Of a stretch of 27,832 nucleotides of DNA, positions 8,288-17,097 are shown piece by piece. A model generated the notes under the pieces. The model ran no database searches. It was not told the DNA's origin and saw nothing but the letters and a program-made list of their open reading frames with translations. The stretch is from an uncultured Clostridia bacterium. GTDB lineage: Bacteria; Bacillota; Clostridia; UBA1381. The stretch covers positions 1 through 27,832 of the forward strand of contig CAKSGG010000031.1 in assembly GCA_934454215.1 (NCBI GenBank). Direction: 5' to 3'. Both the position numbers and the translations under genes were made by a program. Position 1 is the first letter of the stretch, and each line of letters opens with the position of its first letter.

Positions 8288-11191
8288 TTATTCTTCATAA
8301 TTAATTATAAGAATTCTTGCAACACCGCCGTTTGCCCCAATTATAAGAACGCTCGAACAATCCGTTCCGTACACGGTTTCAGGCTTAATATCGCTTACGG
8401 CCGCCTGCTTGCAGCTTGCAACCTTTCCGTTTGATGAAATAGTCATTACATTGAAAAGTCTTGCATTATTCAGTCTATAGCTTTCCGTTACAAATCTGTC
8501 ATCACTTTCAAGCTTGTCATACGGGTTAATTGACAGCTCCTGAGTTGTAACCGTCAAAACATCATCAACCACACGAACAGCATAACCGTCAAACACTCTG
8601 TAATTCAAATCCGCAATTTGATTCGGATTTAAAACATACTGTCCTTCACTCATGCCGACAAGACCCAATGGATTCGTTTTTCCGTTTTCAGCACTGCTGA
8701 AATAATCAATTACGCCCGGGATACCGCCTTTTCTGGCATTCGCAGAAACTGTATTTTCCTTATCTGCGTCCCAAATAAGCTGTATTTCGGTAATCTTATC
8801 ATATGCGTCTGTTGCATATCTTATAACATCTCCGACTCCCAAAGTATACCGCTTTGCATCTTCGCTCGGTGTTGCAAATATCAGCATATTTTTAATATTT
8901 GATAAAACATTATCATTCGGGCTCAGTGAAAGTGTCTTTTCCTCTCCTGACGAAGCCTCCGGCATATTGTATAAAGTTAATTGCGTAAGAACTTCACTTT
9001 CCTCGTCATCATAAACCTCTTTTATATCCTTAACCACAGCTACATCTTTTTTGGTATTTTGAAGTCCCGCCGTATTTTTCTCCGAAATCAAGCTTACATA
9101 TTCCGCAAAATTAGCGTCTTTTTTCGTTGTAAAAGCGTCAAGAATATAGTATTCATAATCCACAAATACATTTTTCTGAAATTTATAAGCCTCTGTTCCC
9201 GTAAGCTGCGGATTTATTATCAGAACAGTTGACGACGAATCAACAATTACATCAGGTCCTATATTCCCCGAAGCAGTTCTCCACACCGTTCCGACCAAAC
9301 CCTGATTCGGGTTCTCAATTCCCGTATTTGCCAAAAATCTCAGCTTATTATCAACCTCTGAGCCTTTATCGGTAATCGGGATTTCAATATATGTAACATT
9401 CTCATCTTTATCCTTTTTATATCTGATAAATCCGCTGTAATTACTCAATGTTGCTTTGTAAAGGTCAACAGCACTGTATCTCTTTTCAGTCCCCGTATTG
9501 TCGCTGAATGTTACTTTTTCCGCAAGCTTTAAATTCTTCCATTCATTTCCCGAATTTAAACACTTTATGCTTATACCATCGCCGCTTTCATCAACAAAAC
9601 CCCTATACATGAATACAAAATTCAGCTTTTCGGTATCGTTTGGAGTCCACCAAACAATCTCACCGAATTTATTCATGAGCACATGATATGATACTCCCAT
9701 GTTTATTTCGGGGCGGTTTGTTGCGTTTTCATACACTTTTGAATACACATTAATTTCGGTTTCGCCGTTTGAAAAGCTAACGTTGTCACCCGTTCCGTCA
9801 ATAGCCTTGACAATAAAATCATACTCGGATTTATCGGAAATATAAATTTCCGTCAGCTCGCCGCCCGTCAGAATATCCAATACGGAATCAGCCTTAACAG
9901 CGTCAAGACTGCTTTCTTTTCCGTCCGCCGCAAAAACAAGAATGTCTTTTTTGGATTCATCAACGTCAATAACATTTGTCTCGCCTGTGTATCTTATTTT
10001 ATTGTACAAAGATGTTTCCGTCTTATCCGCTACAACTATACTTTCGTAATCATTAATTATAACGATTTTTTTCTTGTCCGAAGCGGTAATCACATTAATC
10101 ACAGAGCTTTTGGACGTGAACAGGGACTCCGTATACGTTGTTATAAGTTCATTGTTTCTGATAACAGTTGTTCCGCTGTCGATTTTTACGTTTTTGTTTT
10201 TGTTCCCGACAGAGTAATACAGTGTTTCCGATTTAAATTCTTTTACATCTCTCCCGTAAATAACCTCGCACGTATCTCTCCCCGATTCAAAAACAAGCTT
10301 TATTTCCTGCGGCGTCTGTGAATCCTCAGCTCCGTAAAAAACCTCCAGTTCACGTCCCAATTCCTTATGAATATTTCTAACCTTAGCAGTCTTACTGAGT
10401 CTCATTCCACCGATTATAACGTTATCCTTTCCCACAGCGCTGCCGCCCGCAAACGAAACATATCCGTTATCTGTCATCATGCCCTTTGTATACGATATTC
10501 CAAGATATTTTTCCATAGCTGTCTTACCGTCATTTTTCAATTCAAACGACATAAAGTCCGTATCCCACGCCTTTTCGGTTACAAGCATATTATAAATTAC
10601 CTGCGCCGTTTCTTCGCATGACATTGTTCCGTTTGCGTCCGACATTATTTCAAGCGTTTTTAAAATTTGCTTATAACCGTCGTCACCCGAACCCAATCTG
10701 TTTGCAATCGTTTCATAGCCCAGCATACGGACAATGATTTTCCCAAGCTCAATGCCCTTAATCTCCGCATCCGGCCTAAATGTTCCGTCGTCAAAGCCCC
10801 GCACTATTCCCGTATCGCTCAAATACCTTATTGCCGAATAATGAGTATTATCCGACAAAACATCACTGTATACGGAATTGTCCGTCATATCGGTAATCAA
10901 TTGATTATTAGCGTCCTTATCACCGTAAAAATTACTGTGCCACTGACCGCTCACATCGTCATAATCCGAATATCTTAATATTTTATAGACAATATCGCAA
11001 AGCTCGTCTCTTGTAATGTTTTTACTCCAGTCAAAGCCTTTTCCTGAACCGTCCGCAAGTCCCAGACCCGTTACCACTTTCACGGCATAGCTGTATTTCG
11101 GGGTCGGCCCAGCAGCCGCATAAGTTTGGAAATTACAGCTAACGGCAAGCATTACAAAAGCGAATAAAAAACAGTAAATCTTTTTTATCAT
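8288..11191 (-). CDS. Secreted protein with N-terminal SLH domains and a large uncharacterised beta-rich region
   Basis: 967 residues. A signal peptide (about 1-26, ending QTYAAA) is followed by three SLH units: about 32-75, a clear second at 108-159 (ending with GIVRGFDDGTFRPDAEIKG) and a degenerate third at about 160-205. SLH triplets bind the pyruvylated secondary cell-wall polymer, so the protein should be anchored at the cell surface by its N-terminus. The remaining 760 residues are mostly beta-strand-like, with no catalytic motif I recognise. Barrel-like signatures recur, such as ADSVLDILTGGELTEIYIS near 434 and VGDVIRYATDAYDKITEIQL near 786. The start ATG has GAGGGAG upstream, overlapping the stop of the other SLH gene, so the two are translationally close. 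It could be a surface scaffold, a binding protein or an S-layer-like component; the function is unknown. Confidence 0.85.
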   Translation of the reverse strand: MIKKIYCFLFAFVMLAVSCNFQTYAAAGPTPKYSYAVKVVTGLGLADGSGKGFDWSKNITRDELCDIVYKILRYSDYDDVSGQWHSNFYGDKDANNQLITDMTDNSVYSDVLSDNTHYSAIRYLSDTGIVRGFDDGTFRPDAEIKGIELGKIIVRMLGYETIANRLGSGDDGYKQILKTLEIMSDANGTMSCEETAQVIYNMLVTEKAWDTDFMSFELKNDGKTAMEKYLGISYTKGMMTDNGYVSFAGGSAVGKDNVIIGGMRLSKTAKVRNIHKELGRELEVFYGAEDSQTPQEIKLVFESGRDTCEVIYGRDVKEFKSETLYYSVGNKNKNVKIDSGTTVIRNNELITTYTESLFTSKSSVINVITASDKKKIVIINDYESIVVADKTETSLYNKIRYTGETNVIDVDESKKDILVFAADGKESSLDAVKADSVLDILTGGELTEIYISDKSEYDFIVKAIDGTGDNVSFSNGETEINVYSKVYENATNRPEINMGVSYHVLMNKFGEIVWWTPNDTEKLNFVFMYRGFVDESGDGISIKCLNSGNEWKNLKLAEKVTFSDNTGTEKRYSAVDLYKATLSNYSGFIRYKKDKDENVTYIEIPITDKGSEVDNKLRFLANTGIENPNQGLVGTVWRTASGNIGPDVIVDSSSTVLIINPQLTGTEAYKFQKNVFVDYEYYILDAFTTKKDANFAEYVSLISEKNTAGLQNTKKDVAVVKDIKEVYDDEESEVLTQLTLYNMPEASSGEEKTLSLSPNDNVLSNIKNMLIFATPSEDAKRYTLGVGDVIRYATDAYDKITEIQLIWDADKENTVSANARKGGIPGVIDYFSSAENGKTNPLGLVGMSEGQYVLNPNQIADLNYRVFDGYAVRVVDDVLTVTTQELSINPYDKLESDDRFVTESYRLNNARLFNVMTISSNGKVASCKQAAVSDIKPETVYGTDCSSVLIIGANGGVARILIINYEE

Positions 11192-11204
11192 ATTAATCTC
11201 CCTC

Positions 11205-12857
11205 TCAATCCTTTAGTATTGCACTTATAATTGCGGCCGCCTCGCCTCTCGTTACCGCCTTTTTAGGCATAAAGCTTCCGTCCTCATATCCGTTTATTAT
11301 TTTCTCTGCGGATAATGCCAAGACTGCGTCCGCCGCCCAATCGCTGATTTCATTATTATCTGTAAATTTGCTGCTTTCTGCGCTTGGTTCAAGCTTTAAC
11401 AGACGATAAATCATTGTTGCAAACGACTCTCTTGTTACTTCAAGCCCCGTTCCAAAACTGTCGTCCGATATTCCGTTTATCACGCCTGCACCTGCCAGAC
11501 GGCTGGCATACGGGTAAAACCATTCATTCTTTGCAACGTCCGAATAATTCAAATCCGTTCCGCTTTCAATATCAAACGCCGTTGCAATAATCTTGCACGC
11601 TTCTTCACGTTTTATTGTTTTATCAGGCAAAAACGTGCCGTCCTCATATCCGCTGATAATATTTTTTGCCTCAAGCTTTTCAATTATATCCTTTGCCCAA
11701 TGCCCCGAAATATCCGTGAATTTCGGCTTATTATTGTCATTATCGTTATTTTTGCCGTCATTGTTTCCCGATATAACAGGTGAAGGATTACGAGGAGACG
11801 ATGTTCCGCCGCCTGTCGGCGTACGGCTTGAAGAATCAGTCTTTTTCGCCGAATTTTTTATTACAGTTTCAAGGTTATCTGTTGTAAGGCTGTTTTTGTT
11901 TTCGGAAATTTTTCTGTTTGCCGTGTTTTTATCCGTAAAATTCAGATACTCCGAAACATTGATTCCCGCCTCCTTTGCATTCGCCTCGGTTATAATATCG
12001 CTTATATAACCGTAACCGCTGTATACGCTGTTTTTTATCGCCGAACATATTATGTTTCTTGCATAGCGTTTCTTTAATTCATCAGCAGTTTTTATTTTAC
12101 TTCCGAACAGACTTTCAAAAACGTCATTTTTACCTGTGCTGTTGATTTTACCGTTTAATATCTCAAGCAAAGTATTTTTATCCTCCGAAAAGGAATCAAA
12201 CGAAACAACATCTCCGTATAAATATTCACCGTCTTTAAACAACACGTCTTTTTTCGAGTCCTCAAAGCATGACAGGCAGGCGTATTGCTTGATTCTTCTC
12301 TGAAGCTCTGAAACATCTTTTTCTGCATCCTCAAACGTAAGCCTGTCATTATTTGACGCAACAAGCTTTTGTGCAACGGATTTTATTGAGGCATTGTCAA
12401 ACAATTCATTGCTCAAAGAAAGCTCTCTTTTATATGTGTTAAGCTTTTCCTCCGTTTCGCTTTCTGATGTAACATCCGCCAGCTCTTTAGCAATTTTCAC
12501 TATAGAGTCAAATGATACATAATAAAGGTCATACGCCTTTTCCTCACCGCCGATATATACATCATAGTCCTTTGAAACGGTATCGTTCGGAATATTCAGT
12601 CTGAAAACGTATTTGTCAATACCCTCTCCCGACGCAATAACCGAGCCTTGATGAATAATTTTTGTGACATCTTCTTCAAGCTGAGCAGGCGTTGTACCCT
12701 TGTCACAGACCAGTATATTAACATACTCTCCCTTTTTCCGTCCGTCTATATTCACTGTTATTTCCGCAGCATTTGAATTTGAAACCTCAACGCTTGCCGC
12801 ATAAGCGGTTGTTGAAAGCATCGCTGCAATCAACAAACCTATAATCGTCTTTTTCAT
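11205..12857 (-). CDS. Secreted protein with C-terminal triple SLH domain
   Basis: 550 residues. The signal peptide (1-20, ending TTAYA) leads to an Ig-like beta module (about 22-115) with a repeated pattern seen in Clostridial surface proteins. A helical region follows (about 115-335, many Lys/Glu/Leu), then a Ser/Thr/Gly/Pro/Asn-rich linker (about 338-378). Three well-formed SLH domains close the protein at about 380-427, 438-487 and 498-548, with GYEDGTFLPD and GYEDGSFMPK as hallmark motifs. It is predicted to sit on the cell wall by its C-terminus, displaying the N-terminal part. No enzyme motif is visible. It lies 24 bp after the beta-helix gene and 13 bp before the other SLH gene. GAAAGGA supports the start. 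A role as adaptor or binding protein for the neighbouring enzymes is inference. Confidence 0.88.
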   Translation of the reverse strand: MKKTIIGLLIAAMLSTTAYAASVEVSNSNAAEITVNIDGRKKGEYVNILVCDKGTTPAQLEEDVTKIIHQGSVIASGEGIDKYVFRLNIPNDTVSKDYDVYIGGEEKAYDLYYVSFDSIVKIAKELADVTSESETEEKLNTYKRELSLSNELFDNASIKSVAQKLVASNNDRLTFEDAEKDVSELQRRIKQYACLSCFEDSKKDVLFKDGEYLYGDVVSFDSFSEDKNTLLEILNGKINSTGKNDVFESLFGSKIKTADELKKRYARNIICSAIKNSVYSGYGYISDIITEANAKEAGINVSEYLNFTDKNTANRKISENKNSLTTDNLETVIKNSAKKTDSSSRTPTGGGTSSPRNPSPVISGNNDGKNNDNDNNKPKFTDISGHWAKDIIEKLEAKNIISGYEDGTFLPDKTIKREEACKIIATAFDIESGTDLNYSDVAKNEWFYPYASRLAGAGVINGISDDSFGTGLEVTRESFATMIYRLLKLEPSAESSKFTDNNEISDWAADAVLALSAEKIINGYEDGSFMPKKAVTRGEAAAIISAILKD

Positions 12858-12881
12858 AACCGTTTTCCTTTCATTTTTGTA

Positions 12882-15800
12882 TTATTTGAATTTTCCGTCC
12901 GCAATGTCAAGAACCTCTTTATACTCGGATATATTTTCCTCTGTTATCTTCAGCGAATCCGCAATGATAATAAGCTTTCTGCTTTCGTCCCAGACTACCT
13001 TTTTACCGATTGCCTCGGATAACGCTCTCAATGGCAGCAGTGTTCTTCCGTTTTCGATACACGGAGCCATATCTGTCGTTTTCGTTTCGGAATTGACCGT
13101 AAACTCATTATTTCCGATTTGCATATCAATTTGAATTTCGCCGTTTTTAAGGGATACTGTTTTATCCGCATCATTATATGATACGTCAAACCCAAAGCCC
13201 TCCGCAATCGCCCTTACGGGAACAAGAGTTCTTCCTTCAACAATTTTCGGAGCAACGTCAATTTCCGATTTTGCAATATTGTTGTAAAGCTCGTTTTTGC
13301 CAATCTTGAACAGCATTACGGATTTACCGTTCTCATAGAAAAGCTTTGAGAATCTGCTCTCGCTTTCCGTTGACTCGTCAAGACGTATTGCCGAAGCTGC
13401 AATTTTTCCGTTTCCGCTTCCGACAATTTTTACATTTGCAACGGAATTTTTAGCGTCGGGAGCCATAGTCAGGAATGTTCCTATTTCAGTCCAGCCCTCT
13501 TCACCGCCGGAGAAGTCAACATTCTTTTCAAAAACTGTACTTCCAAGACCTCCGCCAGAGGTTTCAAATATTACCTTTGCATTTTTATCCCCGTCTTTAA
13601 GCGGAGTATGCCAATAATAGATTTTATAATTCTTCATCGGAACAATCTCATTCCATTCGGCAGTTCCGCCGACCGTTGTTCTGACGGCCGCATTTTCAAA
13701 GCCGACAAATTCTGAATTGTCAAACTTGCCCGTTTCATTATAACCATCTTCATTGACTTTAAAATACGTACTCTTTACGGTTTCACCATTGTTATAAATA
13801 CTCTCATCGGGAATATACTCTCCCTCGGGCACATCTCCCTGCATAATTGACAAAACATTTGCATTTGCCGTAAGAGCAAAATATCCCTCCGCCGTAATCG
13901 GATTTACCGAATCGAGATAATCAAAAATCTTATTACCGTCAATTGTAAGGAAAATATTTACTCCTTTTTCGACGGTTATTGCTCCAAATCTGAAATCATG
14001 CCATTTATCAGCCGTAAATATACCGTTATTGTCAGCGGTTTTAATTATTCCCGCACTTGCCGACGCCGAATCGTATTTTTGAAGCTCAAAAATATCGTCC
14101 TTTATAACAATCAGATATGAATGGTCATTTCTGCTGTATGATGTCTGATTCGGCGTTTTCTGTTTTAATGTAATTCCTATCCAGTTCTGCGCCTGTTCTT
14201 TTTTGAGCTTAAAGCTTAAAGCCTGATGATTTTTTATTATATCCTTATAAGCTACAGCCTCCGCACCTGTCTGATTAAAGCTTGCGGTTCCGTTTTCTAC
14301 CGAATAGTCCTCGGCTTTTTCCTCAACTACTATCCAGCTATCTTTATTTTCATTATTCACGGTAATAAAGCCCTTATGCTTATATCCGCTGATTAACGAT
14401 ACAAACGACCTCAGTCTTGCCACAGCATTATCTATTGTTTCCGTTGTTCCGATTACTAGCTCCGAAACACGTTTAGCCTCATCTATTTCCGTCTTAAACA
14501 CCTCTAATGTTCCCGTTTTGAAGTCGCCCACAGTGTTTCCCTCGGTTACGGTTTTATACACTTCCTCGGCTTCATTAATAACACTGTTGAGAATATTTTT
14601 ATCAAGAACGTCATATTTTGAGGTTTTAAATACAAACGCTTCTCCCACTGAATCCCATTCGTTTCCTATTTGCTTTGAAATGTTTTCGGCGCGTACATTC
14701 CAATAATAAACCGTATCGTTTTCAAGCATATCAAGAGTAACAGAGGTGTCAAACGTAATACCCTCGGCAACAATATCCGTCATTTCGGGGTCTTTTGCCA
14801 CAGTATACGAATACTGGTCAGCATATAACGCTCTTTCCCATTTCAGATTAAGCCCCTCTCTTTGCATATTTGAGCTTCCGTTTGTCGGGTAAAGCTTTCT
14901 GAATTTATCCGACGGCTTTTCAATACTGCGTTCATCGGTCTGTATTCCAATTTCGCTCATGCTGAAATTTTCTTCATTCATCAGTTTATCCGAAAGATTA
15001 TATTTCTTTACCGCCTCCATTGTAAGCCTGTAGTCGTGGTTATCGGGGTCTACAAACACTGACATATCTTCAATATCAAGGTTTCTCTCAACCGTTCCCC
15101 AGTCTATAAACTGCTGCTCAATCTGATTCGGCGCAAACACGGATACATTATCGGTTATCACATTATCCCTTACCATAAATCTTCCGTTATTGTCAACACA
15201 GTCCTGATAAATCGTTGAAACCTGCGGATGCTTTTTGAGCCATATAGGAGTTGTAGCATATCCCTTTTTCAAACCCGTATCACTTTCAAGCGACGCAATA
15301 AGTCCGCCGGTTGTTGTATTTGCGGGATCACTAAATATGTTCGGTACATACTTATATCTGTCATTGGCTTGTATTCCGACCAGCGAGTTCACATTAATAT
15401 TATATCTGATGATACCGTCTCTTGAATGAGTTCCGCTTGCAAGTCCTTTGTTCCTATTATTCATATCAATAATATTATTTTCGATGATAGTTCCCGCTTG
15501 CCAGTCATCACCCGTTACAATTCCCCAGTTTGTAAAAGTGCTATTCCCTGCATTAACACAATCATGAACGTAATTATATCGCATTGCATTTCCGTACTCA
15601 CTCAGCTTACGTCCGCAGTATATGGGAGCCGAATCGGCTGTTTCACGATTTCCGTTCCATACTTCATTGTAAGCGAACAAATTATCATTGCCGCCGAAGG
15701 TATATGAATAGTTCTTTATTCCGTGAAGAAGATTGTTTCTGATAACCGTTTCAACGGAATTTGCTCCTATACGTATACCTCCGTTCCAGTTCACTCCCGA

Positions 15801-17081
15801 CAGATAACCCGTATTATATATGTGATTATTGTCTATAACGCAGCCGTTTGAAATCAGAAGATTTCTGTCACCGCCGTCAAGATATATACCCTCATATCCC
15901 GTATCGTAGAAATCATTGCAGCTTATTCTGACATTGCTTGCATTCGCCGCACGTACTCCGACCTTTGCCAGATTATAGAACGACGAATTTTTTACCGTTA
16001 CCTGCTCGCAGGAAATTAAGCTGATTCCGTCATCGCCCGAATTTTTAAAGCCTATACCGTCAATAACAGCATTGCTTACATTGTCGAGTGTGATAAGCGG
16101 TTTTTTTACAACCGCAATTTCAAGCTTATCTGTTTTCCTGTCAATCGGGTATCTGGGATAGTAGTACATCAAAAGCTTATCCATATCAATATACCATTCT
16201 CCCGGGGTATCTATTTCTTCAAGCAGATTAATCGCCGCCCATTTATGCTGAGGCTTTAATCCGTACTGCGTCCATTCCGCTATCGTTATAGTCTGCTTTT
16301 CAGTGTCTATACTTCCTACCTTTGCCCATTCGCTCCAGTATTCCGCACCCAAAAAGCCCTCTATGTACATATCCTTAGCCTGCGACCATCTTCTTACGTT
16401 GGACTGAGTAACCTCAAAAATTCCGCCGTCAGTCTGATTGAGTGCATACCGTCTCTGTCCGCCTCCGTTTATAACGTTTCCTATTCTCAGATATGACGAA
16501 TTGGGAAATCTTGCAATTGTTTCTTTGCTGTCGTTTAAGAAAACGCCGAGAACCGTAGCGGCAGAACCGACCTCAAGCCCATCAAGAAAATTGACCTGTT
16601 CATGCGTAAATCCTTGTTTTCCCAAATCGACAACACCGACATATGCGGCAGCAGACGGAACCAAACGGTCTTTAACGGATTTATCCGAAACCGCCTCAAA
16701 ATCATCAAGGCTTACAGGCCTTGAGCCTGCCAAAACAGGCTTTTCACCGTCCGCCGCTTTAATTGTCAGCTCTTTTCCCTTTATGAGCTTTTCATTTAAA
16801 ACAACTCCGTCGTCCAAATAATACGTTCCGCCCGCCATTTCAACCGTAACAGACTTGACTTTATCGTCCAGCTTGCCAAGCAATGCTTTAAGATTATTAA
16901 AGCTTGAAATAGGCTTTTCCTTTGTGCCGCTGCCGTTTATGCCGTTCGGATTCATATAAATCGTAACGCTGTCCGTATTTTCAGCACCCCAAGAAACAGA
17001 CGGCAAAACTGCGCCTGTCAATTGCACAGCGATAATTACTGACAATGTTTTCTTAATTAATTCGCTAAATTTTTTTGCCAA
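12882..17081 (-). CDS. Giant secreted right-handed beta-helix protein with FIVAR-like, ConA-like and stalk domains
   Basis: About 1399 residues. The signal peptide ends near VSWG. The N-terminal region (about 40-330) has GGTYYLDDGVVL, ARFPNSSYLRIG and LEEIDTPGEWYID, typical of large pectate-lyase-fold glycosidase-like proteins (GH141/GH120-like in layout). A right-handed parallel beta-helix follows (about 330-600), including NWNGGIRIGAN and GNRETADSAP. Then come an FN3-like domain (about 725-822), a helical FIVAR-like segment (about 823-900), a concanavalin-like sandwich (about 905-1085) and a golvesin-C-like sandwich (about 1105-1240). Last are two copper-amine-oxidase-N1 'stalk' repeats (about 1250-1375, with GRTLVPVRAIAEGFG and GRTLLPLRALSEAIG). 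I prefer TTG 17081, 5 nt after AGAGGTGA; GTG 17090 lies inside that site. It is a paralog of the preceding gene. Catalytic class is uncertain: a surface hydrolase or lyase is likely. Confidence 0.85.
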   Translation of the reverse strand: MAKKFSELIKKTLSVIIAVQLTGAVLPSVSWGAENTDSVTIYMNPNGINGSGTKEKPISSFNNLKALLGKLDDKVKSVTVEMAGGTYYLDDGVVLNEKLIKGKELTIKAADGEKPVLAGSRPVSLDDFEAVSDKSVKDRLVPSAAAYVGVVDLGKQGFTHEQVNFLDGLEVGSAATVLGVFLNDSKETIARFPNSSYLRIGNVINGGGQRRYALNQTDGGIFEVTQSNVRRWSQAKDMYIEGFLGAEYWSEWAKVGSIDTEKQTITIAEWTQYGLKPQHKWAAINLLEEIDTPGEWYIDMDKLLMYYYPRYPIDRKTDKLEIAVVKKPLITLDNVSNAVIDGIGFKNSGDDGISLISCEQVTVKNSSFYNLAKVGVRAANASNVRISCNDFYDTGYEGIYLDGGDRNLLISNGCVIDNNHIYNTGYLSGVNWNGGIRIGANSVETVIRNNLLHGIKNYSYTFGGNDNLFAYNEVWNGNRETADSAPIYCGRKLSEYGNAMRYNYVHDCVNAGNSTFTNWGIVTGDDWQAGTIIENNIIDMNNRNKGLASGTHSRDGIIRYNINVNSLVGIQANDRYKYVPNIFSDPANTTTGGLIASLESDTGLKKGYATTPIWLKKHPQVSTIYQDCVDNNGRFMVRDNVITDNVSVFAPNQIEQQFIDWGTVERNLDIEDMSVFVDPDNHDYRLTMEAVKKYNLSDKLMNEENFSMSEIGIQTDERSIEKPSDKFRKLYPTNGSSNMQREGLNLKWERALYADQYSYTVAKDPEMTDIVAEGITFDTSVTLDMLENDTVYYWNVRAENISKQIGNEWDSVGEAFVFKTSKYDVLDKNILNSVINEAEEVYKTVTEGNTVGDFKTGTLEVFKTEIDEAKRVSELVIGTTETIDNAVARLRSFVSLISGYKHKGFITVNNENKDSWIVVEEKAEDYSVENGTASFNQTGAEAVAYKDIIKNHQALSFKLKKEQAQNWIGITLKQKTPNQTSYSRNDHSYLIVIKDDIFELQKYDSASASAGIIKTADNNGIFTADKWHDFRFGAITVEKGVNIFLTIDGNKIFDYLDSVNPITAEGYFALTANANVLSIMQGDVPEGEYIPDESIYNNGETVKSTYFKVNEDGYNETGKFDNSEFVGFENAAVRTTVGGTAEWNEIVPMKNYKIYYWHTPLKDGDKNAKVIFETSGGGLGSTVFEKNVDFSGGEEGWTEIGTFLTMAPDAKNSVANVKIVGSGNGKIAASAIRLDESTESESRFSKLFYENGKSVMLFKIGKNELYNNIAKSEIDVAPKIVEGRTLVPVRAIAEGFGFDVSYNDADKTVSLKNGEIQIDMQIGNNEFTVNSETKTTDMAPCIENGRTLLPLRALSEAIGKKVVWDESRKLIIIADSLKITEENISEYKEVLDIADGKFK
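15184..15220. repeat. 37-bp exact repeat, copy in the giant beta-helix gene
   Basis: Identical at the DNA level to 18350-18386 in the paralogous gene. It encodes the end of STIYQDCVDNNGRF in both proteins. It marks the best-conserved core of a longer (about 110 residue) conserved segment and reflects gene duplication, possibly with later conversion. Confidence 0.85.
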
Positions 17082-17086
17082 CCAAA

Positions 17087-17094
17087 TCACCTCT
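17087..17094 (-). promoter_or_regulatory. Ribosome binding site fixing the start of the giant beta-helix gene
   Basis: AGAGGTGA on the minus strand, 5 nt before TTG 17081. The alternative GTG at 17090 is part of this element and so is an unlikely start. The site is just past the stop (17098-17100) of the upstream gene. Confidence 0.6.
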
Positions 17095-17097
17095 TAA

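Noticed and set aside
11278..11652. 15-bp direct repeat at 11278-11292 and 11638-11652
   Set aside because: Explained by the GYEDG motif shared by two SLH domains of the same protein.
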